From an uncultured Acetatifactor sp. (lineage in GTDB: Bacteria; Bacillota; Clostridia; Lachnospirales; Lachnospiraceae): a stretch of 5,182 nt of DNA. The position numbers and the translations under genes are program-made. The DNA lies in contig CAJUIA010000060.1 of assembly GCA_910586485.1 (NCBI GenBank), forward strand, positions 1-5,182. The letters run 5' to 3'. Position 1 is the first letter of the stretch. Every line of letters begins with the position of its first letter. Under the pieces are notes generated by a model that was not told where the DNA came from, ran no database searches, and was given only the letters and a program-made list of their open reading frames with translations. Positions 1-5,182 of the stretch are shown piece after piece.

Positions 1-4
1 AGGG

Positions 5-64
5 CGGCCTGTGGGGCTTTTTTTGTCAAAAGACTGTCAAACTCAGGAATATAAATACAGGCCG
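5..64. repeat. 8-bp perfect inverted repeat downstream of aroKQ
   Basis: CGGCCTGT (5-12) and ACAGGCCG (57-64) are perfect inverted copies separated by 44 A/T-rich bases. The left copy overlaps the putative terminator arm at 7-17, so in the leftward transcript the two pairings would exclude each other. There is no T-tract after this stem in the window, so alone it is not a terminator. An 8-base match in such a short stretch is uncommon but could be chance. Confidence 0.35.
7..24 (-). terminator. Probable half of a bidirectional intrinsic terminator, cut by the window edge
   Basis: On the plus strand a G/C-rich arm GCCTGTGGGGC (7-17) runs directly into seven Ts (18-24), the usual right half of an intrinsic terminator. 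Read leftward, as the operon is transcribed, the same bases give an A-tract followed by GCCCCACAGGC, the left arm of a mirror terminator. The partner arm would lie beyond position 1, so the hairpin cannot be confirmed here. If present, it ends the operon 55-60 bases after aroKQ and also stops any rightward transcript from the left. Confidence 0.45.
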
Positions 65-78
65 ATTTCAACTGTTTT

Positions 79-1047
79 TTAAAAAAAATTATCTTTTTTT
101 ACCGTTTGCCGCAGGATAAAGTCTATCGCTTCCAAATACCCCTCCAGCCCCTTCCCGTAGATCTGGCAGTCACAGACCGGCGCCGTCACGGAGACTTTTC
201 GGAATTCCTCCCGCTTTTGTATATCCGAAATATGGATTTCCACCTTGGGGACCGTGATGCTGGCAAGGGCATCCCTGATCGCATAGCTGTAATGCGTATA
301 CGCTCCCGGATTAATGACGATCCCTTCCGTCCCGTCAAAATATGCCTCCTGTATCCTGTCAATAATAGCTCCCTCGTGATTACTCTGGAACACGGTTATG
401 CGGCTTCCCGTTTCTTCCCCCTTTTTCTTTATCATATCAAGAAGGTACTGATAATCCTGCGTGCCGTATACGCTCTTTTCTCTGATTCCCAGAAAATTTA
501 TGTTTGGGCCGTTGATCACCAGCAGCTTCCTTGTTTCCCGCTCTTCCGCAATCCTGTTTAAAATATCGTCCATATCCATTTGATCCGCTTCTATCATAAT
601 ATCCGCACAGGCCTCATAAGCTTCCCGGCGCTCTTCCATAAGCTGTCTGATCCTCTCCAGGGGATCCGGGCCCTGTAAAAGAGGCCTCGTGACATCCTCC
701 TTTAATCTCTCATATACCGTTTCCGGAGAAACCTTAAGATAAACCACCTGTCCAAGCTGCTTTAACAGCCTGCGATTCTCCGGCCGTACCGGCATACCGC
801 CGCCTGCGGAATAAATCCTTATGCCCTCTCTCCCTGCCAGCTCGCCAAGGAGGTCCGTCTCCAGCTGCCGGAAATATTCTTCCCCGTCATCTGCAAAGAT
901 CTCACTGATGCTCCTGCCCTCCCGCCGTTCTATCAGCTTGTCCGTATCCTCCACCTGCAGGCGCAGCCTGTAGGACAGCTTCACCCCCACAGAGGTTTTG
1001 CCGCTGCCCATAAATCCGATTAATACTAAATTTCGTTCCTGTCCCAT
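79..1047 (-). CDS. aroKQ: Bifunctional shikimate kinase / type II 3-dehydroquinate dehydratase (AroK-AroQ fusion)
   Basis: A 322-residue cytosolic enzyme with two complete domains. Residues 1 to about 170 are shikimate kinase: Walker A GFMGSGKT (11-18), the DTD substrate/Mg motif (34-36), FR with E63, the AGGG loop (81-84), the LID motif RPLL (121-124) and R141/Y144 near the end. Residues about 174-322 are type II dehydroquinase: NGPNIN (179-184), R189, catalytic Y194 in the YG motif, NHEG (223-226), NPGAYTH (246-252), H272 in HIS, and R279/R283 in REEFR. The spacings N246-H252-H272-R279-R283 match those I recall for the M. tuberculosis enzyme. The linker is only a few residues (around ERETRK) and has no Met, so this is a real fusion, not two overlapping genes. 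The start ATG has GGGGAG (1056-1061) 8 bases upstream and lies 31 bases after aroE. It supplies pathway steps 3 and 5, with AroE supplying step 4. One variation: HISD replaces the usual HLSN. Function is secure; the kinetic benefit of fusion is inference. Confidence 0.95.
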   Translation of the reverse strand: MGQERNLVLIGFMGSGKTSVGVKLSYRLRLQVEDTDKLIERREGRSISEIFADDGEEYFRQLETDLLGELAGREGIRIYSAGGGMPVRPENRRLLKQLGQVVYLKVSPETVYERLKEDVTRPLLQGPDPLERIRQLMEERREAYEACADIMIEADQMDMDDILNRIAEERETRKLLVINGPNINFLGIREKSVYGTQDYQYLLDMIKKKGEETGSRITVFQSNHEGAIIDRIQEAYFDGTEGIVINPGAYTHYSYAIRDALASITVPKVEIHISDIQKREEFRKVSVTAPVCDCQIYGKGLEGYLEAIDFILRQTVKKDNFF

Positions 1048-1078
1048 TCCCTTGTCTCCCCAAAATTGCCCTCGAAAT

Positions 1079-1954
1079 TTAAAGAAGAATACCGGTGCTT
1101 TCCTGCTTCATGGCGCGAAAAGCCTGTTCCTCCATGTCCTTTGTCACCCTTACCCCCGTCCAGAGCTCATAAGCAATGACCCCCTGATACAGAAGCATCT
1201 TCAAGCCGTTAAAGGCCCTGCCGCCCGCCTCTGTGGTTAATTCCATAAATCTGGTCCTCACGGGATTAAAAATCAAATCATACCCGGTATGTATCCTCTC
1301 ATAAAAGTCCCGGTCTTCAATCACCGCCTCGTCCACCCGCGGATACATGCCCACATTGGTAGCCTGAATGGCAAGACAACGATCCGTTTTTGAAAGCTTC
1401 CCGTAATCACTGACAGACAGCGCCCCTGCCAGCTCTCTGCCTGCGCAGGCATTGACCTCCTCCGCTATTTTCCGGGCTTTTTCCACGGTCCGATTCATAA
1501 TCAATATTTCGGATGCAGCATCCGCCAGCATAAACGCCACCGCCCGTGCCACCCCGCCTGCCCCCAGAATCAGCACCTTTTCTCCGGCAATTTTCACACC
1601 GTCCGCTTCCATGGCCCTGGCCAGTCCGGGCATATCGGTATTATAGCCCTTAAAGCCGCCCTCCACACGCACCAGAGTATTCACCGCCCCGATCCGTTCC
1701 GCCAGCGGGTCTATCTCCTTTAAATAAGGTATGACCTGGCTTTTGTAGGGAACTGTAACATTACATCCCAGCAGATTCAGGGCATATGCGCCTTCCACGG
1801 CTTCCCGTACAAGCCCCGTCTGCACATGAAAGGGCACATAAACCAGATTCTGCCCCATGGCCTCAGCCAGCGTATTATGAATGGCCGGTGACATGGTATG
1901 CTCCACCGGATTCCCAATGAGCCCGCAGGTGCGGGTACAGCCGTTGATGTTCAT
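1079..1954 (-). CDS. aroE: Shikimate dehydrogenase (NADP-dependent) AroE
   Basis: A 291-residue enzyme that reduces 3-dehydroshikimate to shikimate in the cytosol. The N-terminal substrate domain has GNPVEHTMSPAIHN (14-27), NVTVPYK ending in catalytic K71, GAVNT (89-93) and GYNTD with catalytic D107. The Rossmann domain has the dinucleotide loop GAGGVA (131-136) followed by NRT (154-156), the signature expected for NADP recognition, then NVGMYP (200-205). The closing motif NGLKMLLYQG (249-258) carries Q257. Length is near the family norm of 270-290. T20 sits where most AroE proteins have the first of two shikimate-binding serines; S22 is kept. The ATG start lies 16 bases after the yqeG stop. 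Its best Shine-Dalgarno core, GAGG (1959-1962), is only 4 bases away, a tight spacing that suggests coupling to upstream translation. The next in-frame Met (21) would cut the substrate motif. A quinate/shikimate dehydrogenase with relaxed specificity is the main alternative, but the fused aroKQ next door favours a biosynthetic AroE. Confidence 0.95.
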   Translation of the reverse strand: MNINGCTRTCGLIGNPVEHTMSPAIHNTLAEAMGQNLVYVPFHVQTGLVREAVEGAYALNLLGCNVTVPYKSQVIPYLKEIDPLAERIGAVNTLVRVEGGFKGYNTDMPGLARAMEADGVKIAGEKVLILGAGGVARAVAFMLADAASEILIMNRTVEKARKIAEEVNACAGRELAGALSVSDYGKLSKTDRCLAIQATNVGMYPRVDEAVIEDRDFYERIHTGYDLIFNPVRTRFMELTTEAGGRAFNGLKMLLYQGVIAYELWTGVRVTKDMEEQAFRAMKQESTGILL

Positions 1955-1970
1955 GCTTCCTCACATTCCT

Positions 1971-2483
1971 TCATATATGATCTGTTTTTCTTTTTTCTCG
2001 ATGGTAAAAATACAATACGATATGCTCCAGCCTGCGCTTCAATACGATCTGAATCTCTTCCTTCGGATGAATGGGCCTGACAAGAAAATTCAGGATTCCA
2101 ACCCGTTTTGCTCCCCATACGTCCGTAAACAGCTGGTCCCCCACAAAAATCGTGTTTCCCGTGGAAGTCCCCATGCGTTCCATGGCTTTTTCATATCCTT
2201 CTCTGCCCGGCTTTCCGGCCCTGAAGATATACGGTGACCCCACCGCGTCACAAAAGCTCTTTACCCGATACTCCTTATTATTGGACAGGGCACAGGTCTG
2301 ATACCCCATCCCGCGAAGCCTGGCAAACAGCGCCTCCGCCCTGGCATCCGCCGGAGCGCCATGGGGCACCAGCGTATTATCAATATCAAAAATAATTCCT
2401 CTGTACCCCTGTCCGTACAATCCCTGATAATCTATGTCGTAAGCGTTATCCGCCTCATGGTCCGGGAAAAAACGTCGCAACAT
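1971..2483 (-). CDS. yqeG: YqeG-family HAD-IIIA phosphatase, probable phosphatidylglycerophosphate phosphatase
   Basis: A 170-residue HAD-superfamily phosphatase with all four motifs in order: FDIDNT with nucleophile D33 and acid/base D35, the Ser of LSNN (S67), K91 in KPG, and VGDQLFTD with D116 and D121. The N-terminus (MLRRFFPD) is the typical YqeG opening and supports the chosen start, as does AGAGGA (2493-2498) 9 bases upstream of ATG. Relatives of this family in yeast mitochondria (Gep4) and plastids dephosphorylate phosphatidylglycerophosphate, so the same role is likely here; that is transferred from the family and not shown by the sequence. The protein has no clear membrane span. The C-terminal segment from about 141 is basic (KRR, HREKRK) with a short hydrophobic stretch, compatible with membrane-surface binding. 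It lies 40 bases after the kinase gene and 16 bases before aroE; the yqeG-aroE pairing is common in Clostridia. Confidence 0.9.
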   Translation of the reverse strand: MLRRFFPDHEADNAYDIDYQGLYGQGYRGIIFDIDNTLVPHGAPADARAEALFARLRGMGYQTCALSNNKEYRVKSFCDAVGSPYIFRAGKPGREGYEKAMERMGTSTGNTIFVGDQLFTDVWGAKRVGILNFLVRPIHPKEEIQIVLKRRLEHIVLYFYHREKRKTDHI

Positions 2484-2523
2484 CCTGATTCGTCCTCTCT
2501 GCTTATTAACCCGCTCAAGTCAA

Positions 2524-3099
2524 TTACAAAATAATATCTGCCCGATCCTTGGTCTTATTGGCCGCAAAATATCTTTCCTCCCGCGGAATCCACTTATCCA
2601 GAAATATAGGCAGGGAATTCTCCCCGTCCCGCTGTTTGATCCGAATACGCTGCTCCAGCTGTTTCACATCACAGAAAATTTTAAGATCCATATAGTTTCC
2701 GAATTTAGGATGACAGCTGTACGCCCCCTCCACAATGCGCAAAAGTCCTGCCGGCACCCTGCGTATTGCCCCAAGCTCCATTTTCTCGCAATCATAACGC
2801 GTATACTCAAAGCCGGCCACATTTCTGAGCCCAGGCAGCACTTCCGCTATAAACCGCTCGTAATGGATATTTCCTCCCGGCTCCTTCAGCCTCGCATCCG
2901 TTTTCAGCTCCCCAGGCAGGAAAAAATCGTCCATATGAATCAGGCCTGCTCCCGTAACCCGTGCAAGCGCTTTTGCAAACGTTGTCTTGCCGGCGGCGCA
3001 GCGGCCGTCTATGGCTATCACCTTCACATCCTTCTGCACCGACTCCAACGCCTTTAATACTCTCTCGATTCCACTCTGCAATTCGCTGTCACTTATCAT
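2524..3099 (-). CDS. P-loop kinase of the uridine kinase-like group, substrate unknown
   Basis: A predicted cytosolic P-loop phosphotransferase of 191 residues from the chosen ATG. Walker A is GRCAAGKTT (32-40). HMDDFF (55-60) resembles the substrate/Mg segment of uridine kinases, EG at 124-125 is a typical strand end in that group, and RIRIKQRD (151-158) looks like the LID arginines. A conserved-looking DKWIPREERYF (168-178) follows. The reading frame extends 20 codons upstream to 3159, but that would overlap the preceding gene by 59 bases. The ATG at 3097-3099 has GGAGGG just upstream and sits one base after the HD-GYP stop, so I prefer it. The near-contact implies translational coupling with the HD-GYP gene. 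The family covers nucleoside, pantothenate and other small-molecule kinases, so naming it Udk would be over-reach. The N-terminal helix (SELQSGIERVLKAL) precedes the P-loop by about 30 residues, as in uncharacterised members. Confidence 0.8.
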   Translation of the reverse strand: MISDSELQSGIERVLKALESVQKDVKVIAIDGRCAAGKTTFAKALARVTGAGLIHMDDFFLPGELKTDARLKEPGGNIHYERFIAEVLPGLRNVAGFEYTRYDCEKMELGAIRRVPAGLLRIVEGAYSCHPKFGNYMDLKIFCDVKQLEQRIRIKQRDGENSLPIFLDKWIPREERYFAANKTKDRADIIL

Positions 3100-3100
3100 T

Positions 3101-4939
3101 TTACCCTCCATGCCGCTGTAAATATATATCGCAATATATTTCCTTCCGCTTCTCGTCAAGTATATATTCGATCTCTTTTCTCACCGGCTCCACCTGCAGC
3201 AGCTCACAGATATAACCGCTGTATCGGCTGTTCTTCATGCCCTCGAATTCCTGCAAAAGCTGCTCCAGCGTTTTCCCCTGCCCGTACGGTCTGCCAATGT
3301 TATCCGTTGCCGCATCCACACTGTCCGCAATACTTATAATATCCACAAAGGGCCGATTCGCCGTGTGCTTCCCCTTCGGATAACCGCCCTTTTCGTTATA
3401 CCACAGATGATGCAGCAAGGCGCAGTCATGCACACATTCCACCTCCCTGCTCATCTTTCCCTGATATATCTTTGAAAAATTAGCCGGATGCTCCTTAATG
3501 ATCTCAAATTCATCATCGGTCAGATTCCGGGAAGAGTTTGAAACATAATCCAGACAGAAGTACTTTCCGATGTCATGGAAGAGAACACACTTGTCCATAA
3601 GCCTCATCATTTTATCCTGATATTCCCGGCCCTCTTCCCATTTGTATCCCCCCACACCGTCCACATAACGGGGATTATGCTTTAAGACATATGACAAAAT
3701 AACGCTGCTGATCTCCTTTACCATCATGGTATGGACATACAACGCCTTGTTGGCATATATGGTAGCCCTCAGCACCGTACTCTGAAAGGAATCAAAATCC
3801 ACAATGGCAGATGCAGAATTCACCAGCATCAGCACACAGTAGTTGGTCTGATAACTGCCAAGATAACGCTCCATGTCCTTTGCCTTTCCAAGAACCCGCT
3901 CCACGATCTCCCTGCTTTTGTTCAAAATAAAGGCTTCCTCATATCCGCTGCATTTGCACAGATAATCCAGATAATACGCACCCGACGTAAACAGCGCGGA
4001 GCATTGCTCCACCGCATTATATTCCTCATGGGGCTCCATGTATTCTTCCAGCTTATCAAGCAGCTCCTCCAAGGTAATCCTTCCCAGATGGTAATCCGCC
4101 TCCGTGCAATATAACCCGGCCACCACCTTGTCAGAAATTATGCTTTTTTGTTCTTCCGACTCCAGTACCGCCCGCAGATCATCGGTCAGCTCTTCCATAA
4201 AGGGAGCTTCCTTTTTCAAATCAATTCCGCTTCCCTTCGCCACGCCGCCCTGCTTTTTTTCATACTCTGCCCTGCGGCAGGCCTCCAGCGTAAATCCCAG
4301 GGTGTTTTCCTTACAGAGCGTATACTGATGCCGCATAAAATCCTCACCCTTTTTACGGCGGATCTCTTCAAATGCGTTTCTTATCTCCTTGTACTTTTTC
4401 AATCCGAAGGTCATATCCTTCCGATTAATCACACTTAAAAACCAACAGTTCACAAGCGCTCTCTGAGACTGCTCGGATAGATGATCAAATTCCTCCAGAT
4501 ATTGCCCGGCCATCAGCGGGTAGATACTGCCCTCATAATCATCCAGATGCTCCTTGGTAATAATGTCAAATACGGAACAGCGCTCCAGCGTCAAAAGGAT
4601 CTGCTCCACATCTCCCGCCTGCTGATAATATGTAAGCAACAGTCTGGAAATACGAAGCGCTATGGGCACATCAAGGCACGCCCCGTTTTTTTGGATAAGC
4701 ATACCGATAAAATCCTGCAGCAGCTTTTCTGCCTCCCCATCCAGAGATTCCGGAGCCTTTTCGTACTTCGTAATATATTCCCTTATAATATCATTGTTCT
4801 CTGCCTGAATCTTCTTTTTTTCCCTGGAAATCTCCACCAGCCTGTCAATTACCTCTTCCCTTGACTCGTCTCCCCTAAAATTCAGTTCATCCAGCTGATT
4901 ATACCGTTCCAGTAATCCCACGTAATTTTTGTAATTCAT
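3101..4939 (-). CDS. HD-GYP-like metal-dependent phosphohydrolase with long helical N-terminal region
   Basis: A 612-residue protein from the preferred ATG; an upstream in-frame GTG at 4978 would add 13 residues. No signal peptide or membrane span is seen. The C-terminal part (about 395-600) is HD-GYP-like: likely first ligand H403, then H455-D456 (HDIGK), H484 (EHP), H510-H511, GGYP (518-521), D539 (ADSVDAAT) and a downstream RPY (550-552). Gaps of 28, 26 and 28 residues between D456, H484, H510 and from H511 to D539 equal those I recall for the structurally solved PmGH HD-GYP enzyme. The first His is 52 residues before HD rather than 32, implying an insertion of about 20 residues. The Glu of trinuclear members is replaced by A399, suggesting a binuclear site. 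The linker reads HHLWYNEKGGYP instead of HHE-x-x-DG-x-GYP. Residues 1 to about 390 are charged and mostly helical, TPR-like in appearance, with no recognised sensor. Family members hydrolyse cyclic dinucleotides; substrate here is unproven. It is first in the operon. Confidence 0.85.
   Translation of the reverse strand: MNYKNYVGLLERYNQLDELNFRGDESREEVIDRLVEISREKKKIQAENNDIIREYITKYEKAPESLDGEAEKLLQDFIGMLIQKNGACLDVPIALRISRLLLTYYQQAGDVEQILLTLERCSVFDIITKEHLDDYEGSIYPLMAGQYLEEFDHLSEQSQRALVNCWFLSVINRKDMTFGLKKYKEIRNAFEEIRRKKGEDFMRHQYTLCKENTLGFTLEACRRAEYEKKQGGVAKGSGIDLKKEAPFMEELTDDLRAVLESEEQKSIISDKVVAGLYCTEADYHLGRITLEELLDKLEEYMEPHEEYNAVEQCSALFTSGAYYLDYLCKCSGYEEAFILNKSREIVERVLGKAKDMERYLGSYQTNYCVLMLVNSASAIVDFDSFQSTVLRATIYANKALYVHTMMVKEISSVILSYVLKHNPRYVDGVGGYKWEEGREYQDKMMRLMDKCVLFHDIGKYFCLDYVSNSSRNLTDDEFEIIKEHPANFSKIYQGKMSREVECVHDCALLHHLWYNEKGGYPKGKHTANRPFVDIISIADSVDAATDNIGRPYGQGKTLEQLLQEFEGMKNSRYSGYICELLQVEPVRKEIEYILDEKRKEIYCDIYLQRHGG
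3104..3109 (-). promoter_or_regulatory. Ribosome binding site GGAGGG inside the HD-GYP stop region, for the kinase gene
   Basis: The last two glycine codons of the HD-GYP gene (GGA GGG) form a near-perfect Shine-Dalgarno core. The stop TAA follows at once, then one A, then the kinase ATG at 3099. The spacing is 4 bases, slightly short. This placement decides the kinase start over the upstream Met codons at 3111 and 3159, which have no comparable site, and implies coupled translation of the two proteins. Confidence 0.75.
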
Positions 4940-4988
4940 CCGCCCGCACCATCCCTTGTAACTGCTGCTTTCCTCCACAGATACTTAC

Positions 4989-5018
4989 ATTTTAACACCC
5001 TGCAAAAACGCAAGTCAA
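4989..5018 (-). promoter_or_regulatory. Sigma-A-type promoter of the operon, extended -10
   Basis: On the minus strand TTGACT (5013-5018) is followed by an 18-base spacer and TAAAAT (4989-4994). A TG one base upstream of the -10 (4996-4997) makes it an extended -10 element. Each hexamer matches five of six consensus positions. Transcription should begin near 4982-4984. That leaves only about 4-6 bases before the GTG at 4978 but about 43-45 bases before the ATG at 4939, which is why I start the HD-GYP gene at the ATG. No other equally good leftward promoter is visible between the five genes. Confidence 0.75.
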
Positions 5019-5182
5019 ATCTTTTTTATTCCTATGTTGGGACCTTTGTTCGGAAGTATGCCGCCAGTGTGTAACGCCTCAGCCAAACGGTCATATTGGC
5101 GCGGTTGACTTTGGCGAAAACCCGTGGTAAAATCCCGAGTTTGACACTTGTGAAATCAAAAAGTGGCTACAAACCCAGTAGT
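5019..5182. other. Upstream non-coding region with no recognised gene
   Basis: Between the operon promoter and the right edge I find no convincing gene. One plus-strand frame is open from about 5073 to the edge, and a minus-strand frame is open over roughly the last 90 bases, but neither has a recognisable start or family motif. The region holds the rightward promoter and short repeats only. It could be the front of a divergent gene or mobile element lying to the right; the window does not decide this. Confidence 0.4.
5105..5133 (+). promoter_or_regulatory. Rightward sigma-A-type promoter, divergent from the operon
   Basis: TTGACT (5105-5110), a 17-base spacer and TAAAAT (5128-5133) form a promoter as close to consensus as the operon promoter but pointing right, out of the window. 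Transcription would start near 5140. No start codon with a good ribosome binding site follows within the 40 remaining bases, so its target is unknown. TTGGCG occurs at 5096-5101 and again at 5111-5116, bracketing the -35, and GCCAA (5082-5086) is inverted to the first copy; these could be a regulator site or chance. Confidence 0.55.

Noticed and set aside
24..40. Two leftward TTGACA hexamers 11 bases apart as promoters for a gene to the left
   Set aside because: No -10-like hexamer lies 16-18 bases downstream within the window; the sequence there is G/C-rich terminator arm.
106..561. 151-codon plus-strand open frame opposite the AroQ domain
   Set aside because: It is antisense to a well-supported enzyme domain, has no family motif and no ribosome binding site.
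2484..2523. Internal promoter before yqeG (TTGACT with TAATAA)
   Set aside because: The two hexamers are only 9 bases apart and no hexamer at normal spacing fits; the gap is better read as an intra-operon spacer with a ribosome binding site.
3100..3159. Longer kinase start at 3159 (or Met at 3111)
   Set aside because: It would overlap the HD-GYP gene and lacks a ribosome binding site, while the ATG at 3099 has GGAGGG just upstream.
3731..4864. Several plus-strand open frames of 74-127 codons opposite the HD-GYP gene
   Set aside because: They mirror the codon bias of the minus-strand gene, show no motifs and overlap each other in different frames.
5141..5173. Second rightward promoter from TTGACA at 5141
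   Set aside because: The hexamer at 17-base spacing is TGGCTA, a poor -10, and the better TACAAA is 21 bases away.
5038..5182. Insertion-sequence end or transposase fragment at the right edge
   Set aside because: The bases have a vaguely insertion-sequence-like look, but I see no terminal inverted repeat, target duplication or transposase motif.

Overview
The window reads as one leftward (minus-strand) operon from a mid-GC Gram-positive bacterium, most probably a gut-type Clostridia/Lachnospiraceae member. This rests on the Firmicutes-style GGAGG-like ribosome binding sites, consensus sigma-A-type promoters, the YqeG-AroE-AroK/AroQ neighbourhood familiar from Clostridia, and the character of the proteins. 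The assignment is an inference; there is no rRNA or other marker gene here.

In transcription order (right to left) the layout is as follows. A non-coding leader at about 4940-5182 carries a strong leftward promoter and a second, rightward promoter. Next comes a large cytosolic HD-GYP-like phosphohydrolase with a long helical N-terminal region (3101-4939). One base after it starts a small P-loop kinase of the uridine-kinase-like group (2524-3099). Then follow a YqeG-family HAD phosphatase (1971-2483), shikimate dehydrogenase AroE (1079-1954), and a fused shikimate kinase/type II 3-dehydroquinate dehydratase (79-1047). Intergenic gaps are 1, 40, 16 and 31 bases, so one polycistronic mRNA is likely. 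No stretch over 300 bases lacks a gene.

The last two genes encode three consecutive shikimate-pathway activities. The AroQ domain makes 3-dehydroshikimate, AroE reduces it to shikimate, and the AroK domain phosphorylates that to shikimate 3-phosphate. The fused enzyme holds the steps on either side of AroE, not two adjacent steps. YqeG is related to phosphatidylglycerophosphate phosphatases and probably serves phospholipid synthesis. The HD-GYP-like protein and the kinase have no assigned substrate, and their link to aromatic biosynthesis is unexplained.

The left edge (1-78) looks like the end of the operon. It holds one arm and the T-tract of what is probably a bidirectional terminator cut by the window boundary, plus an inverted repeat that could compete with it. 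The most interesting items are the HD-GYP-like leader gene (all metal ligands kept, GYP linker altered, no recognisable sensor), the AroK-AroQ fusion, and the promoter arrangement at the right end. I see no CRISPR array, tRNA, rRNA, complete insertion sequence or defence system.
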